Below are positions 45,397-55,194 of a stretch of 64,000 nt of DNA, one piece after another. Each line of letters begins with the position of its first letter. Within the stretch, counting starts at the first letter, position 1. This DNA is from Alphaproteobacteria bacterium. GTDB taxonomy: Bacteria > Pseudomonadota > Alphaproteobacteria > CACIAM-22H2. The notes beneath the pieces are model-generated. The model saw only the letters and a list, made by a program, of their open reading frames with translations, was not told where the DNA came from and did no database searches. The stretch lies in NCBI GenBank assembly GCA_017308135.1, contig JAFKFM010000008.1, forward strand, positions 186,001-250,000, given 5' to 3'. Both the position numbers and the translations under genes were made by a program.

Positions 45397-46902
45397 ATGG
45401 CCCGCATCGCCGTCGGCACGTTCCAACACGAGACGAATACCTTCGCGCCGACGAAGGCGGATCGTGCGGCATTCGTGAATGGCGGCGGCTGGCCGTCGAT
45501 GGTTCGGGGGGACGCGATTCCCCCGGCCTTCGCCGGCATGAACGTGCCGATCGCCGGCTTCATCAAAGCCGCGACCGCGCGCGGACATAAATTGGCGCCG
45601 CTGATTTGCGCGAACGCCACGCCGTCCGCGCATGTGACGGACGAGATTTTCGAAAGCGTCGTCAAAACGCTGTGCGAAGATCTCGCCAAGGCATTGCCGG
45701 TCGATGCGGTCTATCTCGATCTGCACGGCGCGATGGTCACCGAAAGCCTGGAAGACGGCGAAGGCGAGATTCTCGCCCGCGTGCGTGCGGTCGTCGGCCC
45801 GCGCATTCCGGTCGTCGCCTCGCTCGATCTGCACGCCAACGTCACCCAGCGCATGGTCGATCAGGCCGACGGTATGGTCGCCTATCGCACCTATCCGCAT
45901 ATCGACATGGCCGATACGGGCGAACGCGCTTGCGACATGCTGGAGGCGATGCTGAAAGCGGGATCGCCGCCGGCGAAGTTCTTCCGCCAATTGCCGTTCA
46001 TGATTCCGATCACGGCCCAGTGCACGTTCATCGAGCCGGGGGCCGCGATCTATAAGCGCCTCGCCGAGATCGAGGCGACCAGCGGCACGATGCTGTCCTA
46101 TTGCTCGGGCTTCCCGGCCGCCGATATCCGCGATTGCGCGCCGTCGGTGTTCGGGTTCGGCGCGGATGCGCGCAAAGCCAAGGACGCGACCGACGCGTTG
46201 TACAACGTCGTCGCGGACGCGGAGCGCGACTACGTCGCCGAGATCTATTCGCCCGAGGATGCGATTGCCCGCGCCGTGGCGCGCGGCGGGCGCAACGGCA
46301 AGCCCGTGGTGCTGGCCGATACGCAGGACAATCCCGGGGCGGGCGGCAACGGCGACACGACCGGCTTGCTCGCCGCGATGCTGCGTTTGAAACCGAAAGA
46401 CGCCGTGCTCGGCATGTTGATCGATCCCGCATCGGCCAAGCGCGCGGTCGAAGTGGGGGCGGGTCACACCGCGCCGTTCAAGCTCGGCGCCATTTCCGGC
46501 TGGCCGGGCGTTTCGCCCATCGAACGGCCGTTCAAGGTCGAGCGCATCGGGACGGGCGAAATCCTGTGCACCGGCCCGTTCTATGGCGGCAGCAAGATGA
46601 AGCTGGGGCCCATGGCGCTGCTCGAAGCCGAAGGTGTGCGCGTCGTCGTCGCCAGCCACAAAGTGCAGGCCGCCGATCAGGAATTCTTCCGCCATCTCGG
46701 CATCGAGCCGATCCAGCAGAAGATCGTCGCGGTCAAAAGCTCGGTCCATTTCCGCGCCGACTTCCAGCCGATCGCGGAGGAAGTTCTGGTCGTCGCATCG
46801 CCGGGCCCGAACCCCGCCGATCCCGCCGATCTCGTCTGGAAACGACTGCGCCCCGGCCTGCGCTTGAAGCCGCATGGCCCCGTGTTCCAGGGGCGCGCGT
46901 GA
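45397..46902 (+). CDS. M81-family metallopeptidase (MlrC-like)
   Basis: A 501-residue zinc-type protein. It opens IAVGTFQHETNTFAP and has YLDLHGAMVTESLEDGEGE, TYPHIDMADTG and LADTQDNPGAGGNGDTTGLL, the conserved motifs of MlrC, the peptidase named from microcystin breakdown. Most members are not involved in microcystin and act on unknown small amide or peptide substrates. It follows ilvD by nine bases and its stop overlaps a small secreted gene. Confidence 0.9.
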   Translation: MARIAVGTFQHETNTFAPTKADRAAFVNGGGWPSMVRGDAIPPAFAGMNVPIAGFIKAATARGHKLAPLICANATPSAHVTDEIFESVVKTLCEDLAKALPVDAVYLDLHGAMVTESLEDGEGEILARVRAVVGPRIPVVASLDLHANVTQRMVDQADGMVAYRTYPHIDMADTGERACDMLEAMLKAGSPPAKFFRQLPFMIPITAQCTFIEPGAAIYKRLAEIEATSGTMLSYCSGFPAADIRDCAPSVFGFGADARKAKDATDALYNVVADAERDYVAEIYSPEDAIARAVARGGRNGKPVVLADTQDNPGAGGNGDTTGLLAAMLRLKPKDAVLGMLIDPASAKRAVEVGAGHTAPFKLGAISGWPGVSPIERPFKVERIGTGEILCTGPFYGGSKMKLGPMALLEAEGVRVVVASHKVQAADQEFFRHLGIEPIQQKIVAVKSSVHFRADFQPIAEEVLVVASPGPNPADPADLVWKRLRPGLRLKPHGPVFQGRA

Positions 46903-47378
46903 TCCGCGCCGCGATCCTTGCCGTCGCGTTGATCGCGGGTTTGGCGCCGGGTGCGCAGGCCCAACAGCGCGACCGCCATGCGGGCTATTACTATCCCGTG
47001 CCGCATTCGACCGAGACGTATGTTTCGCGCGCCAAGGTGCTGATCGACTCAGATCGCTCCAAGCGGCTCGAATTCGTCAACGGCCTGACCGCGGCGCAGT
47101 TGAGCCTGCCTTATCGTCCGTCCTACGCGATTTTCGCCAAGGGCGATCGCGCCGACCGTTTGATTATTTCGGCCTTGGACAAGGGCCATCTCGACACGGT
47201 CTATCGCGCGCGGGCGTTGCTGGCGCAGCTCACCGCCGCGTCGCGCACCAGCCCGATGTTCGTCGAATACGGCGTGGACGAGCTGTTTACGTTCCTGGAC
47301 CTGCTGAAACTGCTCGGTTTCACCACGCTGACCATCGGCGACGGCGAAAATTTTGCCCATCAAATCGCGATACGTTAG
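46899..47378 (+). CDS. small secreted protein, family not assigned
   Basis: A 159-residue protein with a signal peptide (MIRAAILAVALIAGLAPGAQA). The mature part starts with a tyrosine-rich stretch (HAGYYYPVPHSTETYVSR) and ends FHHQIAIR-like (GENFAHQIAIR). Similar proteins occur in alphaproteobacteria but I know no function. The GTG start overlaps the M81 stop, so the two are co-translated. That coupling is the only functional hint. Confidence 0.65.
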   Translation: MIRAAILAVALIAGLAPGAQAQQRDRHAGYYYPVPHSTETYVSRAKVLIDSDRSKRLEFVNGLTAAQLSLPYRPSYAIFAKGDRADRLIISALDKGHLDTVYRARALLAQLTAASRTSPMFVEYGVDELFTFLDLLKLLGFTTLTIGDGENFAHQIAIR

Positions 47379-47478
47379 ACACCGGGCCGTTGAACAACCT
47401 TTCCGATATCGCTTAACCTGCCTGTAACCGGACCCTCCGATCCTGTCGGACGAAGGTTCGCGTGCGAGGGAGGTTGCG

Positions 47479-48876
47479 ATGGACGGGACGGGACCGGCGG
47501 CCGCGCATTCGGGCGTGCTGACCGACGTGGCGGTCGAGGCGGGATCGCTGGGCGTCGAACTCGCCGACGTCGCGGGATACATCGACGACATCGCGGCGAA
47601 TTTGCAGCGTCAAGTCGGGCTGTTCGGCGAGACACGCCAAGCCACCCAGGAACTCGCCGCCGCGAACGCCGACGCCGCGCGCGCGGCGGACGAGGCGAAG
47701 GATCTCGCCGGCAAAGTCTCGGCGGAAATGGGCGCCTCGCGCGTGCAGGTCGATCAAGCGATGGGCGACATCTCGGCGCTGGTCGGGGCGGCGCGCGAGA
47801 TCGCGGCCGATTTGGGCGGATTGCAAACGGCCCTCGAGCGCATCGGCAAAGTCGCCAAGCAGATCGACGCGATCGCGCGCCAGACCAATCTTCTCGCCCT
47901 CAACGCCACGATCGAGGCGGCGCGCGCGGGCGAGGCGGGGCGCGGCTTCGCCGTCGTCGCGGGCGAGGTGAAAGCGCTCGCGCGCCAGACCGCCGAAGCG
48001 ACGGCGGAGATCGGCGGCACGCTCACCGAACTCGGCCAGCAGGCCAAACGCCTGATCGGCCGCTCGGAAGAAAGCCAGGCGCGCGCGCAATCGGCCGAGA
48101 CCGGGGCCGCCGCGATCGGCGGCGTGATCGGCACCATCGCGACGCATGTCGACGAAGTGGCCGGACGCATCGATCGGATTTCGGGTGCGGTGCGCGAAAT
48201 CGACGCGCGCTCGGGCAAGGTGCTCGACGCGATGGGGGCGTGCGGCGACGGCGTGACCGCTTCGTCCAAAGCCATCGACGGCACGAAGGAACGGCTTTCG
48301 CGCCTCGTTTCGATGGGCGAGCGTTTGATTCAAATCACGGCCGCGTCGGGCGTCGAAACGGTCGATACGAAATTCATCGCCGCCGCGCGTGATGCGGCCG
48401 CCAAGCTATCGGCGGCATTGGAAGGGGCGGTGTCGCGCGGCGAAATCCGTCTCGACGATTTGTTCGACGAGAGCTACGCGCCCATTCCGGGCAGCAATCC
48501 GCAACAGGTGCGCACGCGCTTCCTCGATGTGGCGGATCGCTATTTCCCCGCGATCCAAGAACCGCTGCTCGATCTCGATCCGCGCGTCGTGTTCTGCGCC
48601 GCCGTGGATCGCAACGGGTACCTGCCCACGCACAACAACAAATTCTCCAAGCCACACGGACCCGACCCGGCGTGGAACACGGCCAACGGCCGCAACCGGC
48701 GCATCTTCAACGATCGCGTCGGGCTCGCCGCCGGGCGCAACCGCGCGGATTTTCTGGTGCAGACCTATCGCCGCGACATGGGCGGCGGGCAGTTCACGCT
48801 GATGAAGGACGTCTCGGCGCCGATCGTCGTGCAGGGCCGTCCCTGGGGCGGCGTGCGGCTCGCCTACAAAATCTAG
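47479..48876 (+). CDS. soluble methyl-accepting chemotaxis protein
   Basis: A 465-residue receptor without membrane segments. Residues about 1-290 form the coiled-coil signalling domain; the hairpin tip is [21 protein letters not shown] and then [18 protein letters not shown]. Residues about 320-465 are a C-terminal globular domain with [11 protein letters not shown]-like [22 protein letters not shown] and a final [10 protein letters not shown], which resembles the C-terminal sensor-like domains of alphaproteobacterial receptors. The order, signalling first and sensor last, is the reverse of E. coli receptors. A GAGGGAGGT precedes the start. Ligand unknown. Confidence 0.9.
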   Translation: MDGTGPAAAHSGVLTDVAVEAGSLGVELADVAGYIDDIAANLQRQVGLFGETRQATQELAAANADAARAADEAKDLAGKVSAEMGASRVQVDQAMGDISALVGAAREIAADLGGLQTALERIGKVAKQIDAIARQTNLLALNATIEAARAGEAGRGFAVVAGEVKALARQTAEATAEIGGTLTELGQQAKRLIGRSEESQARAQSAETGAAAIGGVIGTIATHVDEVAGRIDRISGAVREIDARSGKVLDAMGACGDGVTASSKAIDGTKERLSRLVSMGERLIQITAASGVETVDTKFIAAARDAAAKLSAALEGAVSRGEIRLDDLFDESYAPIPGSNPQQVRTRFLDVADRYFPAIQEPLLDLDPRVVFCAAVDRNGYLPTHNNKFSKPHGPDPAWNTANGRNRRIFNDRVGLAAGRNRADFLVQTYRRDMGGGQFTLMKDVSAPIVVQGRPWGGVRLAYKI

Positions 48877-49646
48877 TCGCGCAGTTCGATCCACGCGGGC
48901 GTGTGATCGGACGGTTTTTCCAGCGTGCGCGGATTGCGGTCGACGCCCGCTTCGCCCAAGCGGTCGGCGGCTTCGGGCGACAGCAGCAGATGGTCGATGC
49001 GCAAACCGTGATCGTGGGTGAAGCGATCGCGGAAATAATCCCAGTAGCTGTAAAGCCGCGCGGCCGGATGGCGATGACGCAAAGCATCGGTCCAGCCTTG
49101 ATTGACCAGGGCGCGCCACGCTTCGCGCGCTTCGGGTGAAATCAGCGCGTCGCCCGCCATCGCCTTGACGTCCCAAAGATCGATGTCGGTCGGGCAGACA
49201 TTGTAGTCGCCGCCCAGCACGACCGGCTTCTCGAGCGCGAACAGCGTTTTGGCGTGTGCTTGCAGGCGCGCCATCCAGCCGAGCTTGTAGTCGAATTTCG
49301 GGCCGGGGCAGGGATTGCCGTTGGGCAGATAGATCGACGCGACGCGTAACCCGTCGATTTCGGCTTCGATATAACGCGACTGAACGTCGGCATCGTCGCC
49401 GGGCAGACCGCGCCGCACGATATCGATCTTGCGGCCCTTCGCGAGAATGGCGACACCGTTATAGGTCTTCTGGCCATGCGTCTCGACGGCATAGCCGAGC
49501 GCTTCGACCTCCAGGCGCGGGAACTCGCCGTCCTGGCATTTCAATTCTTGGAGCAGCGCGATATCGGGCGCGAAATCGGTCAGCCAGCGCGTGAGATGCG
49601 CGGTGCGCGCGCGCGCCGAGTTGACGTTCCAGGTCGCGATCTTCAA
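48873..49646 (-). CDS. xth: exodeoxyribonuclease III
   Basis: A 257-residue AP endonuclease/exonuclease of base-excision repair. It opens [17 protein letters not shown], has the metal glutamate in [21 protein letters not shown] and the catalytic histidine in [10 protein letters not shown]. The length is typical. It converges on the chemoreceptor, sharing four bases (CTAG) at the stops, and lies six bases after erpA. Confidence 0.96.
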   Translation of the reverse strand: MKIATWNVNSARARTAHLTRWLTDFAPDIALLQELKCQDGEFPRLEVEALGYAVETHGQKTYNGVAILAKGRKIDIVRRGLPGDDADVQSRYIEAEIDGLRVASIYLPNGNPCPGPKFDYKLGWMARLQAHAKTLFALEKPVVLGGDYNVCPTDIDLWDVKAMAGDALISPEAREAWRALVNQGWTDALRHRHPAARLYSYWDYFRDRFTHDHGLRIDHLLLSPEAADRLGEAGVDRNPRTLEKPSDHTPAWIELRD

Positions 49647-49652
49647 GGGAAG

Positions 49653-50012
49653 TTAGACCGAGAACGAGTTGCCGCAGCCGCAGGAGCTCTTGGCGATCGG
49701 GTTCTTGATCTGGAACGAGGCGCCGATCATGTCCTCGACATAGTCGATCATCGAACCGCCGAGCAGTTCCAGCGACGTGTTGTCGATCAACACCGTGGCG
49801 CCGTCCTTCTCGATCTTCAGATCGTCGTCGTTCGCCGTATCGTCGAAGGTGAAACCATATTGGAAGCCCGAACAACCGCCGCCCGAAACGGCGATGCGCA
49901 GCATCATGCCGGGCTGGGCTTCCTGCGACAGCACGAAGGCGATCCGCTTGGCGGCGGCGTCGGTGACGACGACCGGGGCGGTTTGCGGTTCGGCGAGGGC
50001 GGTATCGGACAT
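49653..50012 (-). CDS. erpA: iron-sulfur insertion protein ErpA
   Basis: A 119-residue A-type carrier that delivers [4Fe-4S] clusters. The three cysteines are in SGGGCSGFQYGF and SSCGCGNSFSV. A polar leader of about 14 residues precedes the core. AAGGAG lies seven bases before the ATG. It is upstream of xth and diverges from dgt, the typical alphaproteobacterial arrangement. Confidence 0.96.
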   Translation of the reverse strand: MSDTALAEPQTAPVVVTDAAAKRIAFVLSQEAQPGMMLRIAVSGGGCSGFQYGFTFDDTANDDDLKIEKDGATVLIDNTSLELLGGSMIDYVEDMIGASFQIKNPIAKSSCGCGNSFSV

Positions 50013-50157
50013 ACGGAAACTCCTTGGTCCTTCAGAGTTAAGGAGCGCCCCCGGATATGTCAATGCACGGGCGTGAACAAAGCGCGAAAAAGCCCCGAAT
50101 ATCAGCGAGTATATAGGGCGTTGCGGGGTATGTAACGCGACGCTAGCTTGGCCCGAT

Positions 50158-51321
50158 ATGACGGCCTTACCCAAATCCGAGTCGCCCGAACGCGCGGGTT
50201 TGGCGCCTTATGCCTGCGATTGGCGCGCAAGCCGCGGCCGGCGTCATGCCGAACGGCCCAGCGCTTTGCGCTCGCCATTTCAGCGCGACCGCGACCGGGT
50301 GATCCATTCGACCGCGTTCCGCCGCCTGAAGCACAAGACCCAGGTCTTCGTGGCGGGCGAAAGCGACCATTTCCGCACGCGGCTGACCCATTCGATCGAG
50401 GTGGCGCAGATCGCGCGCACGATTGCGCGCGCATTGGGCCTCGACGAGGATCTGACCGAGTGCTTGGCGCTCGCCCACGATCTTGGCCATACCTGCTTCG
50501 GCCATGCGGGCGAGGATGCGCTCGACGCCGCCATGAAGGATCACGGCGGCTTCGATCACAACGCGCATACGCTGCGTTTGCTTACCGAGCTTGAGTGCCG
50601 CCATATCGGCTTCGACGGTTTGAACCTGACCTGGGAATCCCTGGAAGGTGTGGTCAAGCATAATGGTCCGGTGACGGGATCGGACGTGCCGGGCGCCATC
50701 GTCGAATTCGACCGCGTCTATCCGCTCGATCTTTCGACCTACGCGTCGGCCGAGGCGCAGGTCGCGGCCTTGTCCGACGACATCGCCTATAACGCCCACG
50801 ATCTGGACGACGGATTGCGCGCCGGGCTGTTCGGCGAGGACGATCTGGCCGAAACCCCGTTGTTCGGGCCTATTTTCGCCGGAATTCGCAAGCAACATCC
50901 CGGGATCGATGTCCAACGCCGCCAGGCCGAAGCGGTACGTGAGGCGATCGGCCGGATGGTGGAAGATTTGCTGTCGGAAACGCACAAGCGCCTTCGCGCC
51001 TGGCGCCCGCGCGATGCGGACGCGGTGCGGGGGCTCGGCAAACCGCTGGTCGGTTTTTCGGACGCGATGCGCGCCGATATCGAAGGCGTGCGAAAATTCC
51101 TGTTCGCGCGTATGTATCGCCACGCCAAGGTCGTCGAACGCACCGACGCGGCCAAGGCGATCGTGCGCGACTTGTTCGCGCGTTACTGCGCGGCGCCCGA
51201 CCTTCTGCCGGAGGAATGGCGACGACGCGAACCGATCCATCGCGCGGTCGCCGACTACATCGCCGGCATGACCGATCTTTTCGCCCAAAACGAACACCGA
51301 CGGCTTTGCATCCCCTCATGA
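50158..51321 (+). CDS. dgt: dGTPase-like dNTP triphosphohydrolase
   Basis: A 387-residue HD-domain enzyme releasing triphosphate from dNTPs. The metal residues are in [17 protein letters not shown] and [39 protein letters not shown] is diagnostic of the family. It overlaps argS by four bases, a pairing conserved in alphaproteobacteria. A longer N-terminus is not needed. Confidence 0.95.
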   Translation: MTALPKSESPERAGLAPYACDWRASRGRRHAERPSALRSPFQRDRDRVIHSTAFRRLKHKTQVFVAGESDHFRTRLTHSIEVAQIARTIARALGLDEDLTECLALAHDLGHTCFGHAGEDALDAAMKDHGGFDHNAHTLRLLTELECRHIGFDGLNLTWESLEGVVKHNGPVTGSDVPGAIVEFDRVYPLDLSTYASAEAQVAALSDDIAYNAHDLDDGLRAGLFGEDDLAETPLFGPIFAGIRKQHPGIDVQRRQAEAVREAIGRMVEDLLSETHKRLRAWRPRDADAVRGLGKPLVGFSDAMRADIEGVRKFLFARMYRHAKVVERTDAAKAIVRDLFARYCAAPDLLPEEWRRREPIHRAVADYIAGMTDLFAQNEHRRLCIPS

Positions 51322-53075
51322 ATATCTTCGCCGAATTCCACGCCGTACTCGCCAAGGCCCTCGACGCGCTGGTCGCAGAAGGCAAGCTGCCCGCCGGGCT
51401 CGACCTCTCGCGCGCCGTGGTCGAACCGCCGCGCGACATCACGCACGGGGATTTATCGACCAACGCCGCTTTGGTGCTGTCAAAGGGGGCGAAGATGAAA
51501 CCGCGCGACGTGGCGGAATTGCTCTCCGCCAAGCTCGCCGCCGATCCGCGCATTGCCGGAACCGATATCGCCGGGCCGGGCTTCGTGAACATGAAGCTCA
51601 AGCCCGAGATTTGGCGCGATCTCGCACGTTCGATCCTGACGCTGGGCGAAAAATTCGGCCACGGTGCGATGGGCGGCGGCAAGAAGGTCAACGTCGAATA
51701 CGTTTCCGCCAATCCGACGGGGCCGATGCATGTCGGCCATTGCCGGGGAGCGGTCGTCGGCGATGCGCTGGCCGCGTTGCTGGAAAAAACCGGCCACGAC
51801 GTGACGCGCGAATACTACATCAACGACGCGGGCGCGCAGGTCGATGTGCTGGCACGCTCCGTCCATCATCGCTATCGCGAAGCTTTGGGCGAAAATGTCG
51901 GCCCGGTCGCCGAAGGGCTTTACCCGGGCGATTATCTGAAGCCGGTCGGTGCCGCACTCGCCGCCGAATTCGGCGCCAAGTATCAAACGGCGGCGGAATC
52001 CGAGTGGCTCACACTGTTCCGCGAGCGCGCCATCGCCGCGATGATGGATTTGATCCGCGAGGATCTGAAGGCGCTGGGCGTCGTCCACAAGGTCTTCTCC
52101 AGCGAGAAGAACGACATCGTCGGCAAGGGCCGCGTCAACGATGCGATCGAATATTTGAAGGCGCGCGATCTCGTTTACACCGGCGTGCTCGAACCGCCCA
52201 AGGGCATGAAGCCCGAAGATTGGGAACCGCGCCCGCAAATGCTGTTCCGCGCCACGTCGTTCGGCGACGACGTTGACCGGCCGCTCGCGAAGTCCGACGG
52301 CACCTGGACCTATTTCGCGGCTGACATGGCCTATCACCTCGACAAATATCGCCGCGGTTTCGAGCGCTTGATCGACGTATGGGGTGCCGATCACGGCGGC
52401 TACGTGAAGCGCGTCGACGCGGCCGTGAAAGCGTTGTCCGAAGGCCGCGCGACGCTGGAAGTGAAGCTCTGCCAGATGGTCAATCTTCTGGACAAGGGCG
52501 AGCCGGTGAAGATGTCCAAGCGTGCCGGCACCTTCGTCACGCTGCGCGATGTGGTCGACGAAGTGGGTGCCGACGTCGTGCGCTTCGTGATGCTGACGCG
52601 CAAGCAGGATCAGCATATCGATTTCGACTTCGCCAAAGTGCGCGAGCAGTCGAAGGACAATCCGGTCTTCTACGTGCAATACGCGCATGCGCGGCACCAT
52701 TCGGCGTTCCGCCAAGCGAAGGCGACATTCGACGGGATCGACCTGTCGGACGCCACGCTTGCGAAAGCCGATCTTTCGCGCATCGGCGACGCGGACGAAC
52801 TCGCCTTGCTGCGCATGTTGTCGGGCTATCCGCGTATGCTGGAAGCGGCGGCGGAGGCGAGCGAGCCGCATCGCGTCGCGTTTTGGCTTTATGATCTTGC
52901 TTCCGCGTTCCATGCGCTGTGGACGCGCGGCAATGCCGAGCCCGGTTTGCGCTTCGTGCTGCCCGAAGATCGCGACACGACGCTCGCGCGTTTGGCCTTG
53001 GTGCGCAGCGTCGGCATCACGGTCGCTTCGGGCTTGCGCTTGCTGGGTGTGACGCCCGCCGAGGAGTTGCGCTGA
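51318..53075 (+). CDS. argS: arginyl-tRNA synthetase
   Basis: A 585-residue class I synthetase. An N-terminal tRNA-binding domain (about 1-120) precedes the HIGH motif, here HVGH in [13 protein letters not shown], and the KMSK loop [12 protein letters not shown]. The C-terminal anticodon-binding helical domain includes [11 protein letters not shown]. It overlaps the dgt stop, and the SPOR gene follows by two bases. Confidence 0.97.
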   Translation: MNIFAEFHAVLAKALDALVAEGKLPAGLDLSRAVVEPPRDITHGDLSTNAALVLSKGAKMKPRDVAELLSAKLAADPRIAGTDIAGPGFVNMKLKPEIWRDLARSILTLGEKFGHGAMGGGKKVNVEYVSANPTGPMHVGHCRGAVVGDALAALLEKTGHDVTREYYINDAGAQVDVLARSVHHRYREALGENVGPVAEGLYPGDYLKPVGAALAAEFGAKYQTAAESEWLTLFRERAIAAMMDLIREDLKALGVVHKVFSSEKNDIVGKGRVNDAIEYLKARDLVYTGVLEPPKGMKPEDWEPRPQMLFRATSFGDDVDRPLAKSDGTWTYFAADMAYHLDKYRRGFERLIDVWGADHGGYVKRVDAAVKALSEGRATLEVKLCQMVNLLDKGEPVKMSKRAGTFVTLRDVVDEVGADVVRFVMLTRKQDQHIDFDFAKVREQSKDNPVFYVQYAHARHHSAFRQAKATFDGIDLSDATLAKADLSRIGDADELALLRMLSGYPRMLEAAAEASEPHRVAFWLYDLASAFHALWTRGNAEPGLRFVLPEDRDTTLARLALVRSVGITVASGLRLLGVTPAEELR

Positions 53076-53077
53076 CG

Positions 53078-54013
53078 ATGCTGCCCGAAGGCGCCAAACC
53101 GATCTTGTCGAGCGGCGACGAGCCCGCCCCGTTGAGCGGCGGGCCCCAACGCACGCGCGGCAATGGCGGCGGCGGGCGCAATTGGGGGCGCCTCATCGCG
53201 GCCGTTTTCGCGTTCGCGGCCGTGGTCGGCTTCGGCTCGCTGCTTGCCTACACGTATTTGGAAACGCGCGACGGATCGACCGATCCCAATTCGTTGCCGA
53301 TCGTGCGCGCCGATACGCGGCCGATGAAAACGCGGCCCGATCAGCCCGGCGGCATCGAGGTGCCGTTCCAGGACAAGGAAATCTATAACCGCGTCGGCCA
53401 GCAATCCTCGGGCGGTGCCACGACCCAGGCCGCGCAAGGCGGGCAGGTGGAACGCTTGCTGCCCGGCCCCGAAGCCGTGATGCCGCGCCCTGTGCCCGAA
53501 CCGCCGCCGGCCCCCCGTGTGGTGGTGCCCGACGCGCCGCAGGTCGAGCCGACCGCCGACGCCGTGCCGGTGACCGCACCGCCGCGCGCCTCGATCCAGC
53601 CGGGCGGGGCGAACGCGCCCGCCCCCGTGCCGCCACCGGCACCGTTGCAGGCGCCGTCGGCGCCGCGTCCGCAACAAGCGGCCCCCGCGGCCCCCACGAC
53701 TGCGGCTCCGGCCGCACGCCCGGCGACGCCGGCTCCGGCCCCGCAAGTCGCGGCCGCACCCGCCGCCGGGGGCATTCGCATTCAATTGGCGTCGGTACGC
53801 AGTCAAGCCGATGCGCAGCGCGAATGGGAACGTTTGCGCCGCCAGCATGGCGACGTGCTCGGCAATCTGACCGCCAGTTTCCCGACCGTCGATCTGGGCG
53901 ATCGCGGCATGTTCTGGCGTATCCAAGCGGGCGGTTTCGCCAATGCCGATGCGGCGCAAGCCGCGTGCGCCGCGTTGCGCGCGCGCGGGGCGGGCTGCAA
54001 CGTGGTGCGATAG
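53078..54013 (+). CDS. SPOR-domain cell-division protein
   Basis: A 311-residue inner-membrane protein. A short cytoplasmic part is followed by one membrane helix at about residues 36-58, a Pro/Ala-rich linker of about 110 residues, and a C-terminal SPOR domain (about 230-311) that opens IRIQLASVRSQADAQREW. SPOR domains bind denuded glycan at the division septum. The linker is of low complexity and drifts freely. It lies between argS and nagZ as in related bacteria. Confidence 0.92.
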   Translation: MLPEGAKPILSSGDEPAPLSGGPQRTRGNGGGGRNWGRLIAAVFAFAAVVGFGSLLAYTYLETRDGSTDPNSLPIVRADTRPMKTRPDQPGGIEVPFQDKEIYNRVGQQSSGGATTQAAQGGQVERLLPGPEAVMPRPVPEPPPAPRVVVPDAPQVEPTADAVPVTAPPRASIQPGGANAPAPVPPPAPLQAPSAPRPQQAAPAAPTTAAPAARPATPAPAPQVAAAPAAGGIRIQLASVRSQADAQREWERLRRQHGDVLGNLTASFPTVDLGDRGMFWRIQAGGFANADAAQAACAALRARGAGCNVVR

Positions 54014-54026
54014 GAGAGGAGAAGCC

Positions 54027-55046
54027 ATGCGTCCTTCCGCGATCATTTACGGCTGTGCGGGCACGTCGCTGACCGCCGAGGAACGCGCGCTCTATCGCGA
54101 TGTCGATCCGCTGGGCTTCATCCTGTTCGCGCGCAACGTGGGCACGCCCGACGAAGTGAAGGCGCTGGTCGCGGATATGCGAAACTGCGTGGGCCGCGCC
54201 GACGCGCCTGTGTTGGTCGATCAGGAAGGCGGACGCGTCGCGCGGTTGAAGCCGCCGCATTGGCGCAAGGCGCCGCCCGCGATGACCTTTGTCGAGCGTG
54301 CGGGATCGCGCGGCGAAGCGGCCGCACTCGCGGCGTTGCGCACCAACTTCCATCTGATCGCGCGCGAATTGCTGGATGTGGGCATCACCGTCGATTGTGC
54401 GCCGGTCGCCGACGTGCCGGTTCCCGGCGCGCACGACATCATCGGCGATCGCGCTTACGGCAGCGATCCCGCCGCGATCGGCCGCTATGGCCGCGCCGTC
54501 GCGGAAGGCTTGCTCGATGGCGGCGTGTTGCCGGTGCTGAAGCACATTCCCGGCCATGGGCGCGCGCGCGCCGACAGCCATTTGGAATTGCCGGTCGTCG
54601 AAGCGAGCGTGGAAGAACTCGAACGCACGGATTTCGTGCCGTTCAAGGCGCTGGCCGATCTGCCCTGGGGCATGACCGCGCATGTGAAATTCCCGGCCTT
54701 CGATCCCGATCGCCCGGCGACGACCTCGCCCGTGGCGATCGAGGCGATCATCCGCCGCCGGATCGGGTTTCAGGGCTTGCTGTTGTCGGACGATCTTTCG
54801 ATGAAGGCGCTCGACGGTGATTTCGAAGCGCGCACGCGCGCCTGCCTCGACGCCGGCTGCGACGTGGTCCTCCATTGCAACGGTGATTTCGCCGAGATGA
54901 AGGCGGTCGCCGTGGCCGCGCGCCCGCTCAACGATTCCGCGATGGCGCGGGTGGAGGCGGGGGAACGCCTGCGCCTGTCGCGTGCGCAAAGGTCGTTCGA
55001 CGAAGCGGCGGCCAAAGCGGAGCTGGACGCGTTTTTGGCCGCATAA
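54027..55046 (+). CDS. nagZ: beta-N-acetylhexosaminidase NagZ
   Basis: A 339-residue GH3 enzyme that removes N-acetylglucosamine from recycled muropeptides. It has PLGFILFARNVGTPDE, LVDQEGGRVARLKPP and the catalytic KHIPGHGRARADSHLELP, the diagnostic loop of the family. The nucleophile lies in LLLSDDLSMKAL. GGAGAGGAG precedes the ATG. The 148-base gap downstream holds a DnaA-box match and an inverted repeat. Confidence 0.97.
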   Translation: MRPSAIIYGCAGTSLTAEERALYRDVDPLGFILFARNVGTPDEVKALVADMRNCVGRADAPVLVDQEGGRVARLKPPHWRKAPPAMTFVERAGSRGEAAALAALRTNFHLIARELLDVGITVDCAPVADVPVPGAHDIIGDRAYGSDPAAIGRYGRAVAEGLLDGGVLPVLKHIPGHGRARADSHLELPVVEASVEELERTDFVPFKALADLPWGMTAHVKFPAFDPDRPATTSPVAIEAIIRRRIGFQGLLLSDDLSMKALDGDFEARTRACLDAGCDVVLHCNGDFAEMKAVAVAARPLNDSAMARVEAGERLRLSRAQRSFDEAAAKAELDAFLAA

Positions 55047-55059
55047 CAGGCCGTTAGCC

Positions 55060-55068
55060 TGTGGATAA
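55060..55068 (-). promoter_or_regulatory. perfect DnaA box in the nagZ-scpA gap
   Basis: Read on the minus strand the sequence is TTATCCACA, a perfect match to the E. coli-type DnaA box. It lies 14 bases after the nagZ stop, in an AT-richer patch. A lone box does not make an origin; nearby clusters were not seen. Confidence 0.45.
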
Positions 55069-55101
55069 TCTTGCGCTTTTCCGGGGTTTTGCTTTGGCGT
55101 A

Positions 55102-55150
55102 TCCAAGATGCAGGTGGTGGCCCCGAGTCGCAACCACCGCATCTTGTGGA
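55102..55150. repeat. long inverted repeat before scpA
   Basis: AAGATGCAGGTGGT (55105-55118) pairs with ACCACCGCATCTT (55133-55145), with one unpaired A in the left arm and a 14-base loop. The outer TCC/GGA pairs extend it past a two-base bulge. It spans the ATG at 55108, which makes that codon a poor start. It could terminate nagZ or act as an RNA leader of scpAB. Confidence 0.6.
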
Positions 55151-55194
55151 CCAAGGGCTTAGCCCCCGATCTTAAAGCAGTGCCCGCCGCCGAT

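Noticed and set aside
43621-46875. A 1084-codon open frame on the minus strand
   Set aside because: It runs antisense through ilvD and the M81 gene, both of which have complete family motifs. Long antisense frames are expected in GC-rich coding DNA. Its product is Arg/Asp/His-rich with no domain.
55108-55110. Earlier ATG for scpA
   Set aside because: It lies inside a strong inverted repeat, has no ribosome site and would add 29 residues not typical for the family. I keep 55195 with moderate certainty.
55047-55194. Replication origin near the DnaA box
   Set aside because: Only one perfect box is present, with no cluster, no AT-rich unwinding region and no dnaA or parAB nearby.
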